From assembly GCF_001263415.1 (NCBI RefSeq), contig NZ_LGTE01000001.1, forward strand, positions 248,001 through 312,000: a stretch of 64,000 bases of DNA. The letters are read 5' to 3'. Made by a program: the position numbers and the translations under genes. Below, piece after piece: positions 42,641 to 52,307 of this stretch. The notes beneath the pieces are model-generated. The model was not told the DNA's origin and searched no databases. It saw only the letters and a program-made list of their open reading frames with translations. The DNA is from Thermincola ferriacetica (lineage in GTDB: Bacteria > Bacillota > Thermincolia > Thermincolales > Thermincolaceae). Each line of letters starts with the position of its first letter. Positions within the stretch are counted from its first letter, which is position 1.

Positions 42641-44058
42641 TAGGTGATAAGCTGTTCAAAAAGATGATTGGTACCTATGTGGTTATTATATTGGCCAGTT
42701 TCACAGTACTTGGATTTTTAATGACGATCCTGCTTACTAATTATTTCAATTACAACAAACGTTCCGAATTGATTGTCAAAGGTGCGGATATAGCCGAGCT
42801 TATCAGGCCTATTTTATTGGAAAATAAAGACCCAACTGATCTGGTCGCCTGGTTGAACAGAGCAGACCGCAATCTTGGGACAGAAGTGTGGGTCATCCGT
42901 CCCAACGGCACGGTAATTACAGCCTCGGCTCATCAGTGGCGCCATGAAGGCGACCGGATAAACGAAGAAGAAATCAGGGAACTCCAGAAGGGCAACGTTG
43001 CCATTAGAGAAGGGCAGTCACAATTTTATTCAGAACCCGTGATCTGGGTAACGACACCGATAAAAAACGGCAATGAAGTAATTGGCGGAGTAATTCTTTA
43101 TTCCCCTGTAATAGGCATCACCGAAACGCTGAAAAAAACCTGGCTTTTGTTTATCTACGCTGCCTTTGCAACTTTGCTGTTTTCGGTGCTGGTGGGCTAT
43201 TTCTTCTCCAAAAGCGTTTTTGCACCACTGGAAGAAATGGATTGGATCGCCCGTAAAATTGCGAATGGAGATTTCAGCGAACGCCTGGAAATAGTTTCCG
43301 CAGACGAAATCGGGACCCTGGGCAGGTCAATTAACTATATGGCCGATAAACTGGAAAAGCTTGAAAAAACCAGACGCGAATTTTTGGCCAATGTTTCTCA
43401 TGACCTCCGTACTCCCTTGACTTCCATTCTGGGATTCGTTGAGGCCCTGCAGGACAATAAGGATAAGAATCCTGAAACAAGGGCCCGCTTTTTAGATATC
43501 CTTCATTCCGAAACCTCCCGGTTAATAAGATTAGTCAACGACCTGCTGGATTTTACAAAAATTGAAGAAGGGGTCCTGGAATTGAATAAGCAACCCGTAG
43601 ATATTGCTGAACTGGCCGGCAAAACGCTGGCTAAATATCAGCCCATACTGAAAGAGAAGGGAATCAGGACTTCTTTTGAATCAAGCGGAAATGCAATAGC
43701 CCTTGTGGACAGCGACAGGCTGGAACAGGTATTGACAAACCTCATGGATAATGCCGTGCGGTATGCCAGGAATCGAATTGTATTAAAGGTTTCGCAGGAA
43801 ACCCAAGAGATCGGAATTACCCTCAGCGATGACGGGCCAGGCATTCCCGGGGAGGATCTACCGTATATCTGGGACCGTTTTTACAAGGTCGATAAATCAA
43901 GGGCCAAGGGGGCCGGTGGTACCGGTTTGGGTCTGGCTATTGTAAAAAGATTAGTTGACGCCCATAATGGGTCCATTGATATAGAAAGTCAGCCAGGTAA
44001 AGGAACAACTTTTATAATAAAACTGCCTGCAGGCGGGAAAAATTTATCCGGCACGTAA
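42637..44058 (+). CDS. Sensor histidine kinase
   Basis: 473 residues. Topology: TM1 (about 10-32), extracellular sensor region (about 33-165), TM2 (about 168-188), HAMP (about 190-240), HisKA with the phosphorylated H near residue 255 (NVSHDLRTPLTSILG) and a HATPase domain (LMDNAVRYA, LSDDGPGIP, GGTGLGLAIVKRLV). The TTG start overlaps the regulator's TGA. Signal unknown. The layout is that of PhoR/ResE/WalK-type kinases but without a clear PAS domain. Confidence 0.92.
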   Translation: MIGDKLFKKMIGTYVVIILASFTVLGFLMTILLTNYFNYNKRSELIVKGADIAELIRPILLENKDPTDLVAWLNRADRNLGTEVWVIRPNGTVITASAHQWRHEGDRINEEEIRELQKGNVAIREGQSQFYSEPVIWVTTPIKNGNEVIGGVILYSPVIGITETLKKTWLLFIYAAFATLLFSVLVGYFFSKSVFAPLEEMDWIARKIANGDFSERLEIVSADEIGTLGRSINYMADKLEKLEKTRREFLANVSHDLRTPLTSILGFVEALQDNKDKNPETRARFLDILHSETSRLIRLVNDLLDFTKIEEGVLELNKQPVDIAELAGKTLAKYQPILKEKGIRTSFESSGNAIALVDSDRLEQVLTNLMDNAVRYARNRIVLKVSQETQEIGITLSDDGPGIPGEDLPYIWDRFYKVDKSRAKGAGGTGLGLAIVKRLVDAHNGSIDIESQPGKGTTFIIKLPAGGKNLSGT

Positions 44059-44130
44059 TTCAGTTCCTAAAGTATAAGTATAAAAGAAGCAGCAAGGTGA
44101 AAAGATATAGCCTGAACGGAGGCGTTTTTT

Positions 44131-44628
44131 ATGAAGGTATGGAAAGTTCTTTTCAACCTGTTGCTGATATGCTTTATTCTTTTATCTGTCACCGGTTGTT
44201 CCTTCAGTGTAGGTTCTCCGCAGCGGAAACCGGAAATAAGTAGGGAAGACGTCAAGGGCATGGTAAAAGAGGAAGTCAATTCGGGCCAAACCAAAAGACT
44301 GGTCGAAAACGCAGTGGCCAAACAGCAGATGGAAGATCTGTTAAAGTCGCCGGAGGCCATGAAACTGCTTCAACAGGCCGTAATGGAAAGCTTTGCCGCT
44401 CCTAAAGTAGGAAAAGAATTACAGAAAAATATGAGTGCCACACTGCAAACCCCGGAAATTCAGAAGCTTTTTCAGGAGCATATCCAAAAAGCCCTGACTA
44501 CACCGGAAGTACAAAAAAGCCTGCGTAACATGGTCCAGCAATCTATTATGCAAATAGTACAGGGCCAGGGTGGTGGCGGCGGTGGTGCCGGTGGCGGCGG
44601 TGGTGCCGGTGGTGGCGGTGGAACTTAG
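44131..44628 (+). CDS. GerD-like spore germination lipoprotein
   Basis: 165 residues. A signal sequence with lipobox LSVTGC (cysteine 22 or so) predicts lipid attachment outside the membrane. The middle contains repeated helices of the type KSPEAMKLLQQAVMESF, TPEIQKLFQEHIQKAL, TPEVQKSLRNMVQQSI, which resembles GerD, needed for rapid germination in Bacillus. The C-terminus is an extraordinary glycine tail (GGGGGAGGGGGAGGGGGT). The gene overlaps the convergent iadA by four bases. Confidence 0.75.
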   Translation: MKVWKVLFNLLLICFILLSVTGCSFSVGSPQRKPEISREDVKGMVKEEVNSGQTKRLVENAVAKQQMEDLLKSPEAMKLLQQAVMESFAAPKVGKELQKNMSATLQTPEIQKLFQEHIQKALTTPEVQKSLRNMVQQSIMQIVQGQGGGGGGAGGGGGAGGGGGT

Positions 44629-45818
44629 GAGGTTGTCTGGAAGGCAGCCTCTTTAAAATACCCTTTTTCCAGGGCTTGGCCGCATTGAACCATTACTTTG
44701 CCCCCGGCAATTACTGTATCAATATTTAAGTCCTTATCTAACAGGACCAGGTCGGCATCATAACCAACTTTGACTTTCCCTTTACCGGCAAGTTTTAACA
44801 GGGCTGCTACATTGCAGGTAATCAGTGAAATGGCCTCTGGAAAGGATAAAATGTTTTGTTTGATTAATTCGCGCACATCCTTCCATAATACTTCCACCGA
44901 TCCCACCGAGATGGACTCCATGTTGCCGGCGGAGTCGAAATGTGGCAGACTGCCGTTGCCGTCCGAACTTACTGTAATCTGTTTAAGATTGACCTTTGCG
45001 TCTATCAGGTATTTTACCGCCTGTACCACGTGCAGGACCCTGGGCCCGTCATCCCTGGGATTGATGCCTGCTGTCAGATCAATATAGCCGCCCTTTAAAG
45101 CATAGTCTATAGCCTGGTAAAAGAGCCTGTCCAACCTGTTTGTATGAGTTGGGTTAAACTGAGTAATTGGCAGATCGGTATTATTTATCACATCAAATAA
45201 TAACTGTAGTCCTTTTTTTCCTTCCCCTACATGAACGTGTACTATGCCGGCTTTGCCGCTCAGAATACCTCCAACCCTGGCTTCCGCTCCAAGTTTAGCC
45301 AGCATTTCCAGGGTTGGTTGAGCGGAGCGGTGATCAGAAATAGCGATTTCCCCGCAGCCGATAACCTTATCAATTAAAACCAGGTCGCTTCTCAAACTGT
45401 CAGTAAAAGTTCTGGTCGGTATCTCGTAGGCCCCGGTGTAAATATAAGTGGAAATTCCTTCCTGTTCCAGGCCTCGTGCTTTTGCCAGCAAACCGGCCAC
45501 ACTCCTGCTGACCCCATCTACTCCCAACAGGCCAACTACTGTGGTAATGCCATTGGTGGTCAACTGGTGGAGCTTGATTTCCGGTGTCCTGCTGGCCGGG
45601 CCGGCCTCGCCGCCTCCACCGGCAATATGGACATGCTGGTCTATGAAACCAGGTACAACATACATATTATCGGCGGCAATTATCTTTGTTTCCAGCGGCA
45701 GTCCCGATACATTTATCAGGGCGCCTATATGAATGATTTTCCCGGCGCAGATAAGGATATCCACCTTGCCCATGTCTTCCGGAGCGAACAGGTGGCCGTT
45801 TCTGATTACCGTAAACAT
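44625..45818 (-). CDS. iadA: Isoaspartyl dipeptidase (beta-aspartyl-peptidase)
   Basis: 397 residues, amidohydrolase superfamily. Metal ligands and motifs: GFIDQHVHIAGGGGEAG, IAISDHRSAQPT, VHVHVGEGKKGLQ and SSDGNGSLPHFD. IadA removes isoaspartyl residues from small peptides formed in damaged proteins. The length matches the family (about 390). The ATG has gaggtag upstream. It is convergent with the GerD-like gene and probably alone in its unit. Confidence 0.92.
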   Translation of the reverse strand: MFTVIRNGHLFAPEDMGKVDILICAGKIIHIGALINVSGLPLETKIIAADNMYVVPGFIDQHVHIAGGGGEAGPASRTPEIKLHQLTTNGITTVVGLLGVDGVSRSVAGLLAKARGLEQEGISTYIYTGAYEIPTRTFTDSLRSDLVLIDKVIGCGEIAISDHRSAQPTLEMLAKLGAEARVGGILSGKAGIVHVHVGEGKKGLQLLFDVINNTDLPITQFNPTHTNRLDRLFYQAIDYALKGGYIDLTAGINPRDDGPRVLHVVQAVKYLIDAKVNLKQITVSSDGNGSLPHFDSAGNMESISVGSVEVLWKDVRELIKQNILSFPEAISLITCNVAALLKLAGKGKVKVGYDADLVLLDKDLNIDTVIAGGKVMVQCGQALEKGYFKEAAFQTTS

Positions 45819-45980
45819 AAGCTACCTCCGTCTGTGGTTATCCAAATCTTCAGCATGGTATTATTGTAGGCGAATTTAAAGAAAATTATTTAAATTCTGC
45901 AAAAAGCTCTGGAAATTTTCCGCCGGTTTATGTAAAATAAAATTAACAATAACAATATTTTACTGTTCTGGGTGATGATA

Positions 45981-46379
45981 ATGCTTGTTGACAAAAGTAA
46001 AACCGTGTATCCCAGGCGTTACTTCAGAATCCCGGCAGACATGTCTGTGGAATTTAATATAATGAGATTTCAAAAAAGAGATGTCAAACACCTGATGGAT
46101 AAAAAGGGGTTCGGACAATGCCGTGACCTGGGTGAGGATGGCCTGAGCTTCGTTTCTCAGTTGAAATTGCCGATAGGTATGGTTTTGCGGGTTACTTTGC
46201 ATTTACCGCACCTTGGCGATGAACGTGTGCTGGCCCGTGTTGTCAGGTGTGAACCTGTCATGGAAGGAAACCTTATTGCCGTACAGTTTTTCAATATAAA
46301 CGACCGGCGCCGGGAAAAAGTGAGGGCCTATATCGCGGAAGAAACAAAAAAACAATATAAGTTCCTGAATCATTTATAA
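45981..46379 (+). CDS. PilZ-domain cyclic di-GMP binding protein
   Basis: About 132 residues. PilZ hallmarks are the RRYFRIP arginine motif near the N-terminus and DLGEDGLSF (D/N-x-S-x-x-G like) followed by VLRVTLHLP and RVVRCE. Three possible starts (45972, 45975, 45981) lie close together; the last is best spaced from gggtg. It probably serves as a cyclic di-GMP effector; the only GGDEF protein in the window is encoded at 39734-40882. A terminator follows. Confidence 0.82.
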   Translation: MLVDKSKTVYPRRYFRIPADMSVEFNIMRFQKRDVKHLMDKKGFGQCRDLGEDGLSFVSQLKLPIGMVLRVTLHLPHLGDERVLARVVRCEPVMEGNLIAVQFFNINDRRREKVRAYIAEETKKQYKFLNHL

Positions 46380-46385
46380 CATTTT

Positions 46386-46407
46386 GTGCCTGGCAGGGCA
46401 CTTTTTT
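46386..46407 (+). terminator. Intrinsic terminator
   Basis: gtgcc (46386-46390) and ggcac (46397-46401) form a stem with a six-base loop, followed by six T. Confidence 0.75.
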
Positions 46408-46514
46408 GTTTGCTTCCTGATTCCTAACTGGTATACTGAAGATGGATAAAGGTATAAGTCTTGTCCAAACAGTGGAAAAATATTGACTGGTAAATTTGCG
46501 ATAAAGGAGCATTC

Positions 46515-47654
46515 ATGTTGGAACAGGTAGTCTTATGGAAATGCGGCGACTACGACCCAGAACTTTTGAAAGAAGCCCTTAAACGATGTTTTACCTTGCT
46601 GGGGGGCCTTGATAAATTTGTCAGGTCCGGCCAGACCGTTTTCTTAAAACTGAATTTGTTGATGAAAAAGAAACCGGAAGATGCCGTCACAACACACCCG
46701 GCCGTCGTGGAGGCCATGGTACGCCTGTTGCAGGAACGCGGCGCCACGGTCATTATCGGGGACAGTCCCGGGGGGCCTTATAATCAAATGGCTTTAAAAG
46801 CCGTTTACAGAACAGCCGGAATTGAGGAAGTGGCCCGTAAAACCGGTGCTACTCTGAACTTCAACACCCAGGAAATTGATGTACCTTACCCGGAAGGTAA
46901 AATTATCAAACGTTTTACCCTGATTAAGCCCCTTGTCGATGCAGACATTTACATATCCTTGTCCAAGCTGAAAACACATATGATGACTAAATTTACAGGC
47001 GCTGTGAAAGTTAATTTCGGGGCCATTCCCGGCATGCTGAAGGCAGAATACCATTTTAAAATGCCCAGGGTAATGGATTTTTCTGAGATGCTGCTTGATT
47101 TAACGGAGTGTCTAAAACCTACCCTGAATATCATGGACGCCATAGTTGGTATGGAAGGTAAGGGCCCTTCAGCAGGGACCCCTAAGAAGGTAGGCGCCCT
47201 TTTGGTCAGTACCAGCGCGCCGGCCCTTGATGTGGTGGCGGCTGCCCTGGCGGGCATAGAACCTGTTTCTATACCAACTGTTAAAGCGGCAGAAAACAGG
47301 GGTCTTCCGGCTTCCATAAACCAAGTGGAACTTATGGGCTATAAACTTACCGATTTTAATATTCAGCCCTTTGCTCTCCCTGACTATACGGGCGAAGCCA
47401 GATTTCCAATTCCCGATCTTCTGAACAGGTTTCTGGAATCGTGGCTTAAACCAAAGCCGGTTTTCATGGAAGATCAATGTATCTTCTGCCGGGAATGCAT
47501 AAATAACTGCCCGCCAAAAGCTTTAAGCGCGGGAAATAAAGCGCCGGAAATAGACTTAAACAAGTGTATCCGTTGTTTTTGCTGCCAGGAATTATGCCCC
47601 CGCAAGGCCGTGGATATAAAGAAATCACCCTTAGCCAGGTTACTGTTTAAGTAA
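46515..47654 (+). CDS. DUF362 protein with C-terminal 2[4Fe-4S] domain
   Basis: 379 residues. The N-terminal two-thirds is the DUF362 domain (FLKLNLLMKKKPEDAVTTHP, VIIGDSPGG, NIMDAIVGMEGKGPSAG), and residues about 321-370 hold two ferredoxin motifs, CIFCRECINNCP and CIRCFCCQELCP. Such proteins are common in anaerobes, presumed to be electron-transfer or metal-related enzymes; the exact reaction is unknown. RBS aaaggagc; the next gene begins 31 bases later. Confidence 0.88.
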   Translation: MLEQVVLWKCGDYDPELLKEALKRCFTLLGGLDKFVRSGQTVFLKLNLLMKKKPEDAVTTHPAVVEAMVRLLQERGATVIIGDSPGGPYNQMALKAVYRTAGIEEVARKTGATLNFNTQEIDVPYPEGKIIKRFTLIKPLVDADIYISLSKLKTHMMTKFTGAVKVNFGAIPGMLKAEYHFKMPRVMDFSEMLLDLTECLKPTLNIMDAIVGMEGKGPSAGTPKKVGALLVSTSAPALDVVAAALAGIEPVSIPTVKAAENRGLPASINQVELMGYKLTDFNIQPFALPDYTGEARFPIPDLLNRFLESWLKPKPVFMEDQCIFCRECINNCPPKALSAGNKAPEIDLNKCIRCFCCQELCPRKAVDIKKSPLARLLFK

Positions 47655-47685
47655 CTTTATAATTTCATGAAAAGGAGAGAAGACC

Positions 47686-48576
47686 TTGTTAGTTTCGGCA
47701 GAATGTATCCCGTGCTATTTGCAGCAGGCTATAAATACTTTGGAAAAAGGAGAAGTACCCAGGGCAAAATGGAATGAATTACTCAAGCGGCTGCTCCCTT
47801 TGATCAGTTCCCTGCCTGATGATAAAACACCGGCGGAAAATTCAACGTTGGTAATTCACCGGCTGGCGGAAATGCTTGGTGGTAATGACCCGTTTTTCAA
47901 GGCCAAAGAGGAATCAAACAAACGGGCCCTTTCTTATATTAAAGACCTCAGGGGGACTATTGCCGGGTCTGAAGACCCCTTGTTTACAGCCCTAAAAATT
48001 TCGGTGGCCGGCAATGTGGTCGATCTGGGCCTTTTTGATGACTTTGACTTGACTCAGGCCCTGGAAGATGCGCTTAAATTTGATTTTACCATTAACGACT
48101 ATGACCGGTTTAAACAGGATATTGCCAAGGCTGAAACAGTATTAATTATCGGGGATAACAGCGGCGAAATTGTCTTTGACAGGCTTTTAGCCGAACAATT
48201 AAGGGCAATGCATAAAGAAGTTTTTTATGGGGTAAAGGGCGGATTCATCCTTAATGACGCCACAATCCAAGACGCCAACACAGCCGGGCTCCCGGAGGTT
48301 GCCCGTGTGATCACCAATGGCAATAGTTACCTGGGCACAGTAGAAAAATACTGCAGTGAGGAATTTTTAACGGTTTTCCAAAATGCCGATACGGTCATCA
48401 GTAAAGGACAAGCTAATTACGAATCCCTGGAAGGCACAGTTCTGGCAGGGGAAAAAACCTATTTTCTTTTGAAGGCCAAATGTCCACTGGTGGCCAAGCA
48501 CCTGGGTGTCAGATATGGTGCTATTGTGTTTAAGAGAAATGCGGTGGACAGTGAACAGTTGACAGTTAACAGTTAA
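47686..48576 (+). CDS. DUF89 (ARMT1-like) metal-dependent phosphatase family protein
   Basis: 296 residues. DUF89 motifs: ECIPCYLQQA at the start, LIIGDNSGEIVFDRLLAEQL and ISKGQANYESLEG. Eukaryotic and archaeal relatives are damage-control phosphatases for sugar phosphates using Mn/Co. The start is TTG 47686 behind aaaggagag. The last ten residues (DSEQLTVNS) come from a short-repeat tract, so the natural C-terminus was probably replaced or extended. Confidence 0.82.
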   Translation: MLVSAECIPCYLQQAINTLEKGEVPRAKWNELLKRLLPLISSLPDDKTPAENSTLVIHRLAEMLGGNDPFFKAKEESNKRALSYIKDLRGTIAGSEDPLFTALKISVAGNVVDLGLFDDFDLTQALEDALKFDFTINDYDRFKQDIAKAETVLIIGDNSGEIVFDRLLAEQLRAMHKEVFYGVKGGFILNDATIQDANTAGLPEVARVITNGNSYLGTVEKYCSEEFLTVFQNADTVISKGQANYESLEGTVLAGEKTYFLLKAKCPLVAKHLGVRYGAIVFKRNAVDSEQLTVNS

Positions 48577-48650
48577 CAGTGAACAGTGAACAGTTAGCGT
48601 AAATTTTTTAAACCGCAGAATCCACAGAGGGCCCAGAGAAATATTTAAGC
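48542..48650 (+). repeat. Short-repeat tract overlapping the end of the DUF89 gene
   Basis: At 48546-48597 the unit acagtgaacagttgacagtt (variants acagttaac / acagtgaac) repeats several times, each half being nearly self-complementary (gttaac). It is followed by aaaccgcagaatccacagag and ggcccagagaaa, another motif I recall seeing repeated between genes in many bacterial chromosomes. Together they look like an intergenic repetitive element. Confidence 0.65.
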
Positions 48651-48668
48651 GGTTTCACCATCACAGTA

Positions 48669-49121
48669 TTATTTAAATAATTTAATAATGTTTACAAAGA
48701 GAGCCGTTATCCCGGCGGCCATCAGGGGGCCAACGGGAATACCTCTGAAAAAGACGATGCCGATTATTGACCCCACTACCAGGCCAACCATTAGTTCCGG
48801 ATCCATTTTCAGCAAATTAAGACCCTGGCCGTTCATATAGGTGGCGATGGCGCCGCCCAGGATGGCTAGGATTCCCGAAATGGTGATAAAACTATTAGAT
48901 ATATCTTTTATAGATACCTGGCCGGTAGCAAAAGGTACCAAAACGGAAATGGTTAGAAATAAAAGGCCTAATTCCAGGCCTCTGCGTTCCAGAACAGGGA
49001 AAAACTGGTGGAGGTTAAAGAGTTTTAGAACCAGTAAAATACATGCTGCCGTCGCGATAATATTGGACCTACCAAGGATGCCTATCAGGATCAGGGTAAC
49101 CAGAAGGGCTTCCCCCCACAT
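48669..49121 (-). CDS. DUF441 (YeaL-like) membrane protein
   Basis: 150 residues, four or five hydrophobic helices, with [20 protein letters not shown] and [21 protein letters not shown], characteristic of DUF441. The family is found in many Firmicutes without known function. The ATG has a ggggg stretch upstream. It is divergent from the rpsB operon. Confidence 0.87.
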   Translation of the reverse strand: MWGEALLVTLILIGILGRSNIIATAACILLVLKLFNLHQFFPVLERRGLELGLLFLTISVLVPFATGQVSIKDISNSFITISGILAILGGAIATYMNGQGLNLLKMDPELMVGLVVGSIIGIVFFRGIPVGPLMAAGITALFVNIIKLFK

Positions 49122-49272
49122 AAATTAAGTCCCCCTTGAATTATATCCTTACCATATAACCTATGAACTCATTTTAACTTATGCGCCTCTAACAAATGAT
49201 ATTCTATTCTTAGCTTTGAACGACCAACCCACCGCCGTTGTATAAAAATTACCAGTCCGAGCTATAATATTG

Positions 49273-49301
49273 TTGCACCGGGTGGCATTTTATGATAAAA
49301 T
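49273..49301 (+). promoter_or_regulatory. Probable sigma-A promoter of rpsB-tsf
   Basis: TTGCAC at 49273-49278 and TAAAAT at 49296-49301 are separated by exactly 17 bases. The -10 has one mismatch and the -35 matches in the TTG. It lies about 120 bases before rpsB. Confidence 0.5.
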
Positions 49302-49309
49302 AACCAATG

Positions 49310-49418
49310 GTGTTAAATACACACGTCTCCTTGATTTACGCCGCGGTGCCGGGTCTCCGGTCCGGCGTAGAAATGAAAGAGGCGGAGGATTAAAACCAGT
49401 TGAGAGGAGGTGAACCTT
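49310..49418 (+). other. Structured leader of rpsB
   Basis: Between the promoter and rpsB the transcript can form acgccg ... cggcgt (49338-49369) enclosing ccgg/ccgg pairing, then a purine-rich stretch up to the aggaggtg ribosome site. Ribosomal-protein leaders often bind their own protein; whether this one does is unknown. Confidence 0.3.
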
Positions 49419-50138
49419 GTGGCCGTTATTTCTATGAAACAACTGCTGGAGGCCGGGGTTCATTTTGGTCATCAGACCAGGCGTTGGAATCCCAAAATGG
49501 CTCAATACATCTTTACTGACAGGAACGGTATCTACATAATTGACCTACAAAAAACAGTAAAGATGGTAGAAATTGCTTATGAGTTTATTAAAAATACTGT
49601 TGCCGAGGGAAAAACAATTCTGTTTGTCGGCACCAAGAAACAGGCGCAGGAAGCAGTTAAAGAAGAGGCTGAACGTTGCGGTATGTTCTATGTCAATCAA
49701 CGTTGGCTGGGTGGTATGTTAACCAATTTCCACACCATCCGCAAACGTATCAACCGTCTTCAGGAACTGGAGAAAATGGAAGTTGACGGAACCTTTGAAG
49801 TCCTGCCCAAGAAGGAAGTAGCTGCGCTCCAGCATGAAAAGGAAAAACTGCAAAAGTTTTTGGGCGGTATCAAGGATATGAAGGAACTACCCGGCGCTCT
49901 GTTTGTAATCGACCCTCGTAAAGAGCGTATCGCTGTAGCCGAAGCCAGAAAACTTGGCATACCTATCGTAGCTATCGTTGATACCAACTGTGACCCTGAC
50001 GAAATTGACTATGTCATACCCGGAAATGACGATGCTATTAGAGCAGTTAAGCTGTTGACGAGCAAAATGGCTGATGCTGTTTTGGAAGGCAATCAGGGCC
50101 AGGATGTAGTCGATGAGGAAACAGCCGCTGCGGAATAA
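49419..50138 (+). CDS. rpsB: 30S ribosomal protein S2
   Basis: 239 residues: [50 protein letters not shown] and [14 protein letters not shown] are hallmarks. GTG 49419 follows aggaggtg at the normal distance; an in-frame GTG at 49410 overlaps that site. It begins the classical rpsB-tsf-pyrH-frr order. The acidic C-terminal tail is typical. Confidence 0.97.
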   Translation: MAVISMKQLLEAGVHFGHQTRRWNPKMAQYIFTDRNGIYIIDLQKTVKMVEIAYEFIKNTVAEGKTILFVGTKKQAQEAVKEEAERCGMFYVNQRWLGGMLTNFHTIRKRINRLQELEKMEVDGTFEVLPKKEVAALQHEKEKLQKFLGGIKDMKELPGALFVIDPRKERIAVAEARKLGIPIVAIVDTNCDPDEIDYVIPGNDDAIRAVKLLTSKMADAVLEGNQGQDVVDEETAAAE

Positions 50139-50141
50139 AGG

Positions 50142-50184
50142 TAAGGGTGACCGTTTAGGGGGAGATCCCTAACCGTCACCCTTA
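50142..50184 (+). terminator. Long hairpin between rpsB and tsf (possible attenuator)
   Basis: taagggtgac (50142-50151) with gtcaccctta (50175-50184) plus further pairing of the inner ttaggg/ccctaa. A T-rich but interrupted stretch follows. It may reduce tsf expression relative to rpsB, or protect the mRNA end. Confidence 0.6.
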
Positions 50185-50225
50185 TTTAATATATTTGCCT
50201 TTTTAAAAATAAGGAGGTCTTTTGC

Positions 50226-50873
50226 ATGATTACAGCTGCAATGGTAAAAGAATTGCGTGAAATTACCAACGCCGGAATGATGGACTGCAAAAAGGCTTTA
50301 ATGGAAACCAACGGTGATATGGAAAAAGCGATCGAGTACCTGAGAGAAAAAGGCTTGGCCGCTGCAGCCAAAAAGGCCGGCAGGATTGCTGCAGAAGGTA
50401 TTGTTGATTCCTATATTCATGCCGGAGGAAAAATTGGCGTATTGGTAGAAGTAAACTGTGAAACTGATTTCGTGGCCAAGACAGATGAATTCAAGAGCTT
50501 TGTGCGAGATGTGGCAATGCAGATTGCTGCTGCCAAACCCGAATATGTGCGTAGAGAAGAAGTGCCTGAAGAAATTGTTCAGAAGGAAAAAGAAATTCTT
50601 AGGGCACAGGCATTAAATGAAGGCAAACCGGAAGCTATCGTAGACAAAATGGTTAACGGCAGGATTGAGAAGTTCTTTAAAGAAGTTTGCCTCATGGAGC
50701 AGCCGTTCATTAAGGACCCTGACTTAACTATTGAACAACTTTTAAATGAAAAAGTAGCTAAAATAGGCGAAAAAATCTCTATTCGCAGGTTTGTGCGCTA
50801 TGAAATGGGCGAAGGTCTTGAAAAGAGACAGGATAACTTTGCAGAAGAAGTTGCTGCCCAAATGAAAAAATAA
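50226..50873 (+). CDS. tsf: Translation elongation factor Ts
   Basis: 215 residues. EF-Ts exchanges GDP for GTP on EF-Tu. Motifs are [20 protein letters not shown] and [20 protein letters not shown], then [16 protein letters not shown]. The short form lacking the long internal insert of E. coli is usual for Firmicutes. RBS aaggaggt precedes ATG 50226. Confidence 0.97.
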   Translation: MITAAMVKELREITNAGMMDCKKALMETNGDMEKAIEYLREKGLAAAAKKAGRIAAEGIVDSYIHAGGKIGVLVEVNCETDFVAKTDEFKSFVRDVAMQIAAAKPEYVRREEVPEEIVQKEKEILRAQALNEGKPEAIVDKMVNGRIEKFFKEVCLMEQPFIKDPDLTIEQLLNEKVAKIGEKISIRRFVRYEMGEGLEKRQDNFAEEVAAQMKK

Positions 50874-50887
50874 GGATGGACGAAAAA

Positions 50888-50943
50888 GGGAACACGTTGA
50901 GGGCTTGGGAACTCTTGCAAACACAATGTTGTTCTCTTTTTTT
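50888..50943 (+). terminator. Possible terminator after tsf
   Basis: gggaaca (50888-50894) pairs with tgttctc (50930-50936, one wobble), followed by seven T; the loop is large and only partly paired inside. Confidence 0.35.
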
Positions 50944-51026
50944 CAAAAAATATAATTTCCCGAAAAAGGATTTTTGAGCAATGTGTAGAAAATAAATCTG
51001 CATATAGGCGGGAGGGCTATAATTTC

Positions 51027-51767
51027 ATGGAACAACCCAAATATAGACGCATTGTGCTTAAGTTGAGCGGCGAGGCGCTGGCAGGCCAGCAGAAATTTGG
51101 TATCGACCCGGATGTGGTCAATTCCATTGCTGAGCAGGTCAAAGAGATCAGTTTGCTTGGTGTGGAAGTGGCCATTGTCGTTGGCGCAGGAAATATCTGG
51201 CGCGGTATTGCCGGCAGCAGTAAAGGAATGGATAGGGCAACCGCAGATTATATGGGCATGCTGGCGACTGTCATCAACTCAATGGCCTTGTTGGATGCCC
51301 TCGAAAAAATCGGGGTTGATACACGGGTCTTAACGGCTATTGAAATGCGGGAAGTAGCGGAGCCCTATATCCGCCGCCGAGCTATCAGGCATTTGGAAAA
51401 GAAAAGGGTCGTCATTTTCGGCGCCGGAACGGGAAATCCCTATTTTTCTACCGATACGGCTGCTGCTTTGCGGGCCGCAGAAATTGAAGCTGATGTTATT
51501 CTTATGGCTAAACAGGTAGATGGCGTCTATGACAGTGATCCCATGAAAAATCCGAACGCCAAAAAATTTTACGAACTTGGTTATATTGACGTACTTAACA
51601 AAGGCCTGGGGGTTATGGATTCCACCGCTACCTCCCTGTGCATGGACAATAAAATACCGATTATAGTTTTTAACCTGAATGTACGAGGCAATATCAAAAA
51701 AGTAGTTATGGGAGAAAATATAGGTACTTATGTCGGGGGTGAATTAAATGGTCAAAGACATAATTAA
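51027..51767 (+). CDS. pyrH: UMP kinase
   Basis: 246 residues of the amino-acid-kinase fold: [37 protein letters not shown] and [12 protein letters not shown]. It converts UMP to UDP with ATP and is hexameric and GTP-activated in relatives. The gene overlaps frr by 20 bases. RBS gggagg precedes the ATG. Confidence 0.97.
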   Translation: MEQPKYRRIVLKLSGEALAGQQKFGIDPDVVNSIAEQVKEISLLGVEVAIVVGAGNIWRGIAGSSKGMDRATADYMGMLATVINSMALLDALEKIGVDTRVLTAIEMREVAEPYIRRRAIRHLEKKRVVIFGAGTGNPYFSTDTAAALRAAEIEADVILMAKQVDGVYDSDPMKNPNAKKFYELGYIDVLNKGLGVMDSTATSLCMDNKIPIIVFNLNVRGNIKKVVMGENIGTYVGGELNGQRHN

Positions 51768-52305
51768 TGAGGCAGAAGACCGGATGAAGAAAGCTGTTGA
51801 AGCATTGAGGAAAGACCTGGCCACCTTGAGAACCGGTCGGGCAACTCCGGCTTTACTGGAAAAAATTCAGGTAGATTATTATGGAGTACCAACCCCGATT
51901 AACCAAATGGCCAAGGTATCTGCTCCCGAACCCCGTTTGTTGGTAATTCAGCCATGGGATAAAAGTGTGTTGGGAGAAATCGAAAAGGCTATTATGAAAT
52001 CAGATTTGGGGTTAACCCCGAACAATGACGGAACAGTGATTCGTCTGAATATTCCGCAACTTACTCAGGAGCGCCGGGCTGAACTGGTAAAAATCTGCAA
52101 GAAAAAGGCGGAAGACGGTCGGGTGGCTATCAGAAACATTCGACGGGATGCTAATGACCAGCTTAAAGAATTTGAAAAATCTGGCGATATATCTGAAGAT
52201 GATAACAGGCGAGGGCAGGAAGAAATACAGAAGCTGACCGATAAATATATAAAAGAGGTAGACCAGTTACTGGAACATAAAGAACAGGAAATTATGGAGG
52301 TCTAG
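51748..52305 (+). CDS. frr: Ribosome recycling factor
   Basis: 185 residues: [55 protein letters not shown]. The family length is 185, so the protein is complete. It frees ribosomes after termination together with EF-G. The start lies inside pyrH with gggggtg upstream, implying coupled translation. Confidence 0.97.
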   Translation: MVKDIINEAEDRMKKAVEALRKDLATLRTGRATPALLEKIQVDYYGVPTPINQMAKVSAPEPRLLVIQPWDKSVLGEIEKAIMKSDLGLTPNNDGTVIRLNIPQLTQERRAELVKICKKKAEDGRVAIRNIRRDANDQLKEFEKSGDISEDDNRRGQEEIQKLTDKYIKEVDQLLEHKEQEIMEV

Positions 52306-52307
52306 TC

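Noticed and set aside
48542..48600. Repeated 9-20 bp units considered as a CRISPR array
   Set aside because: Units are contiguous without unique spacers and overlap a coding end.
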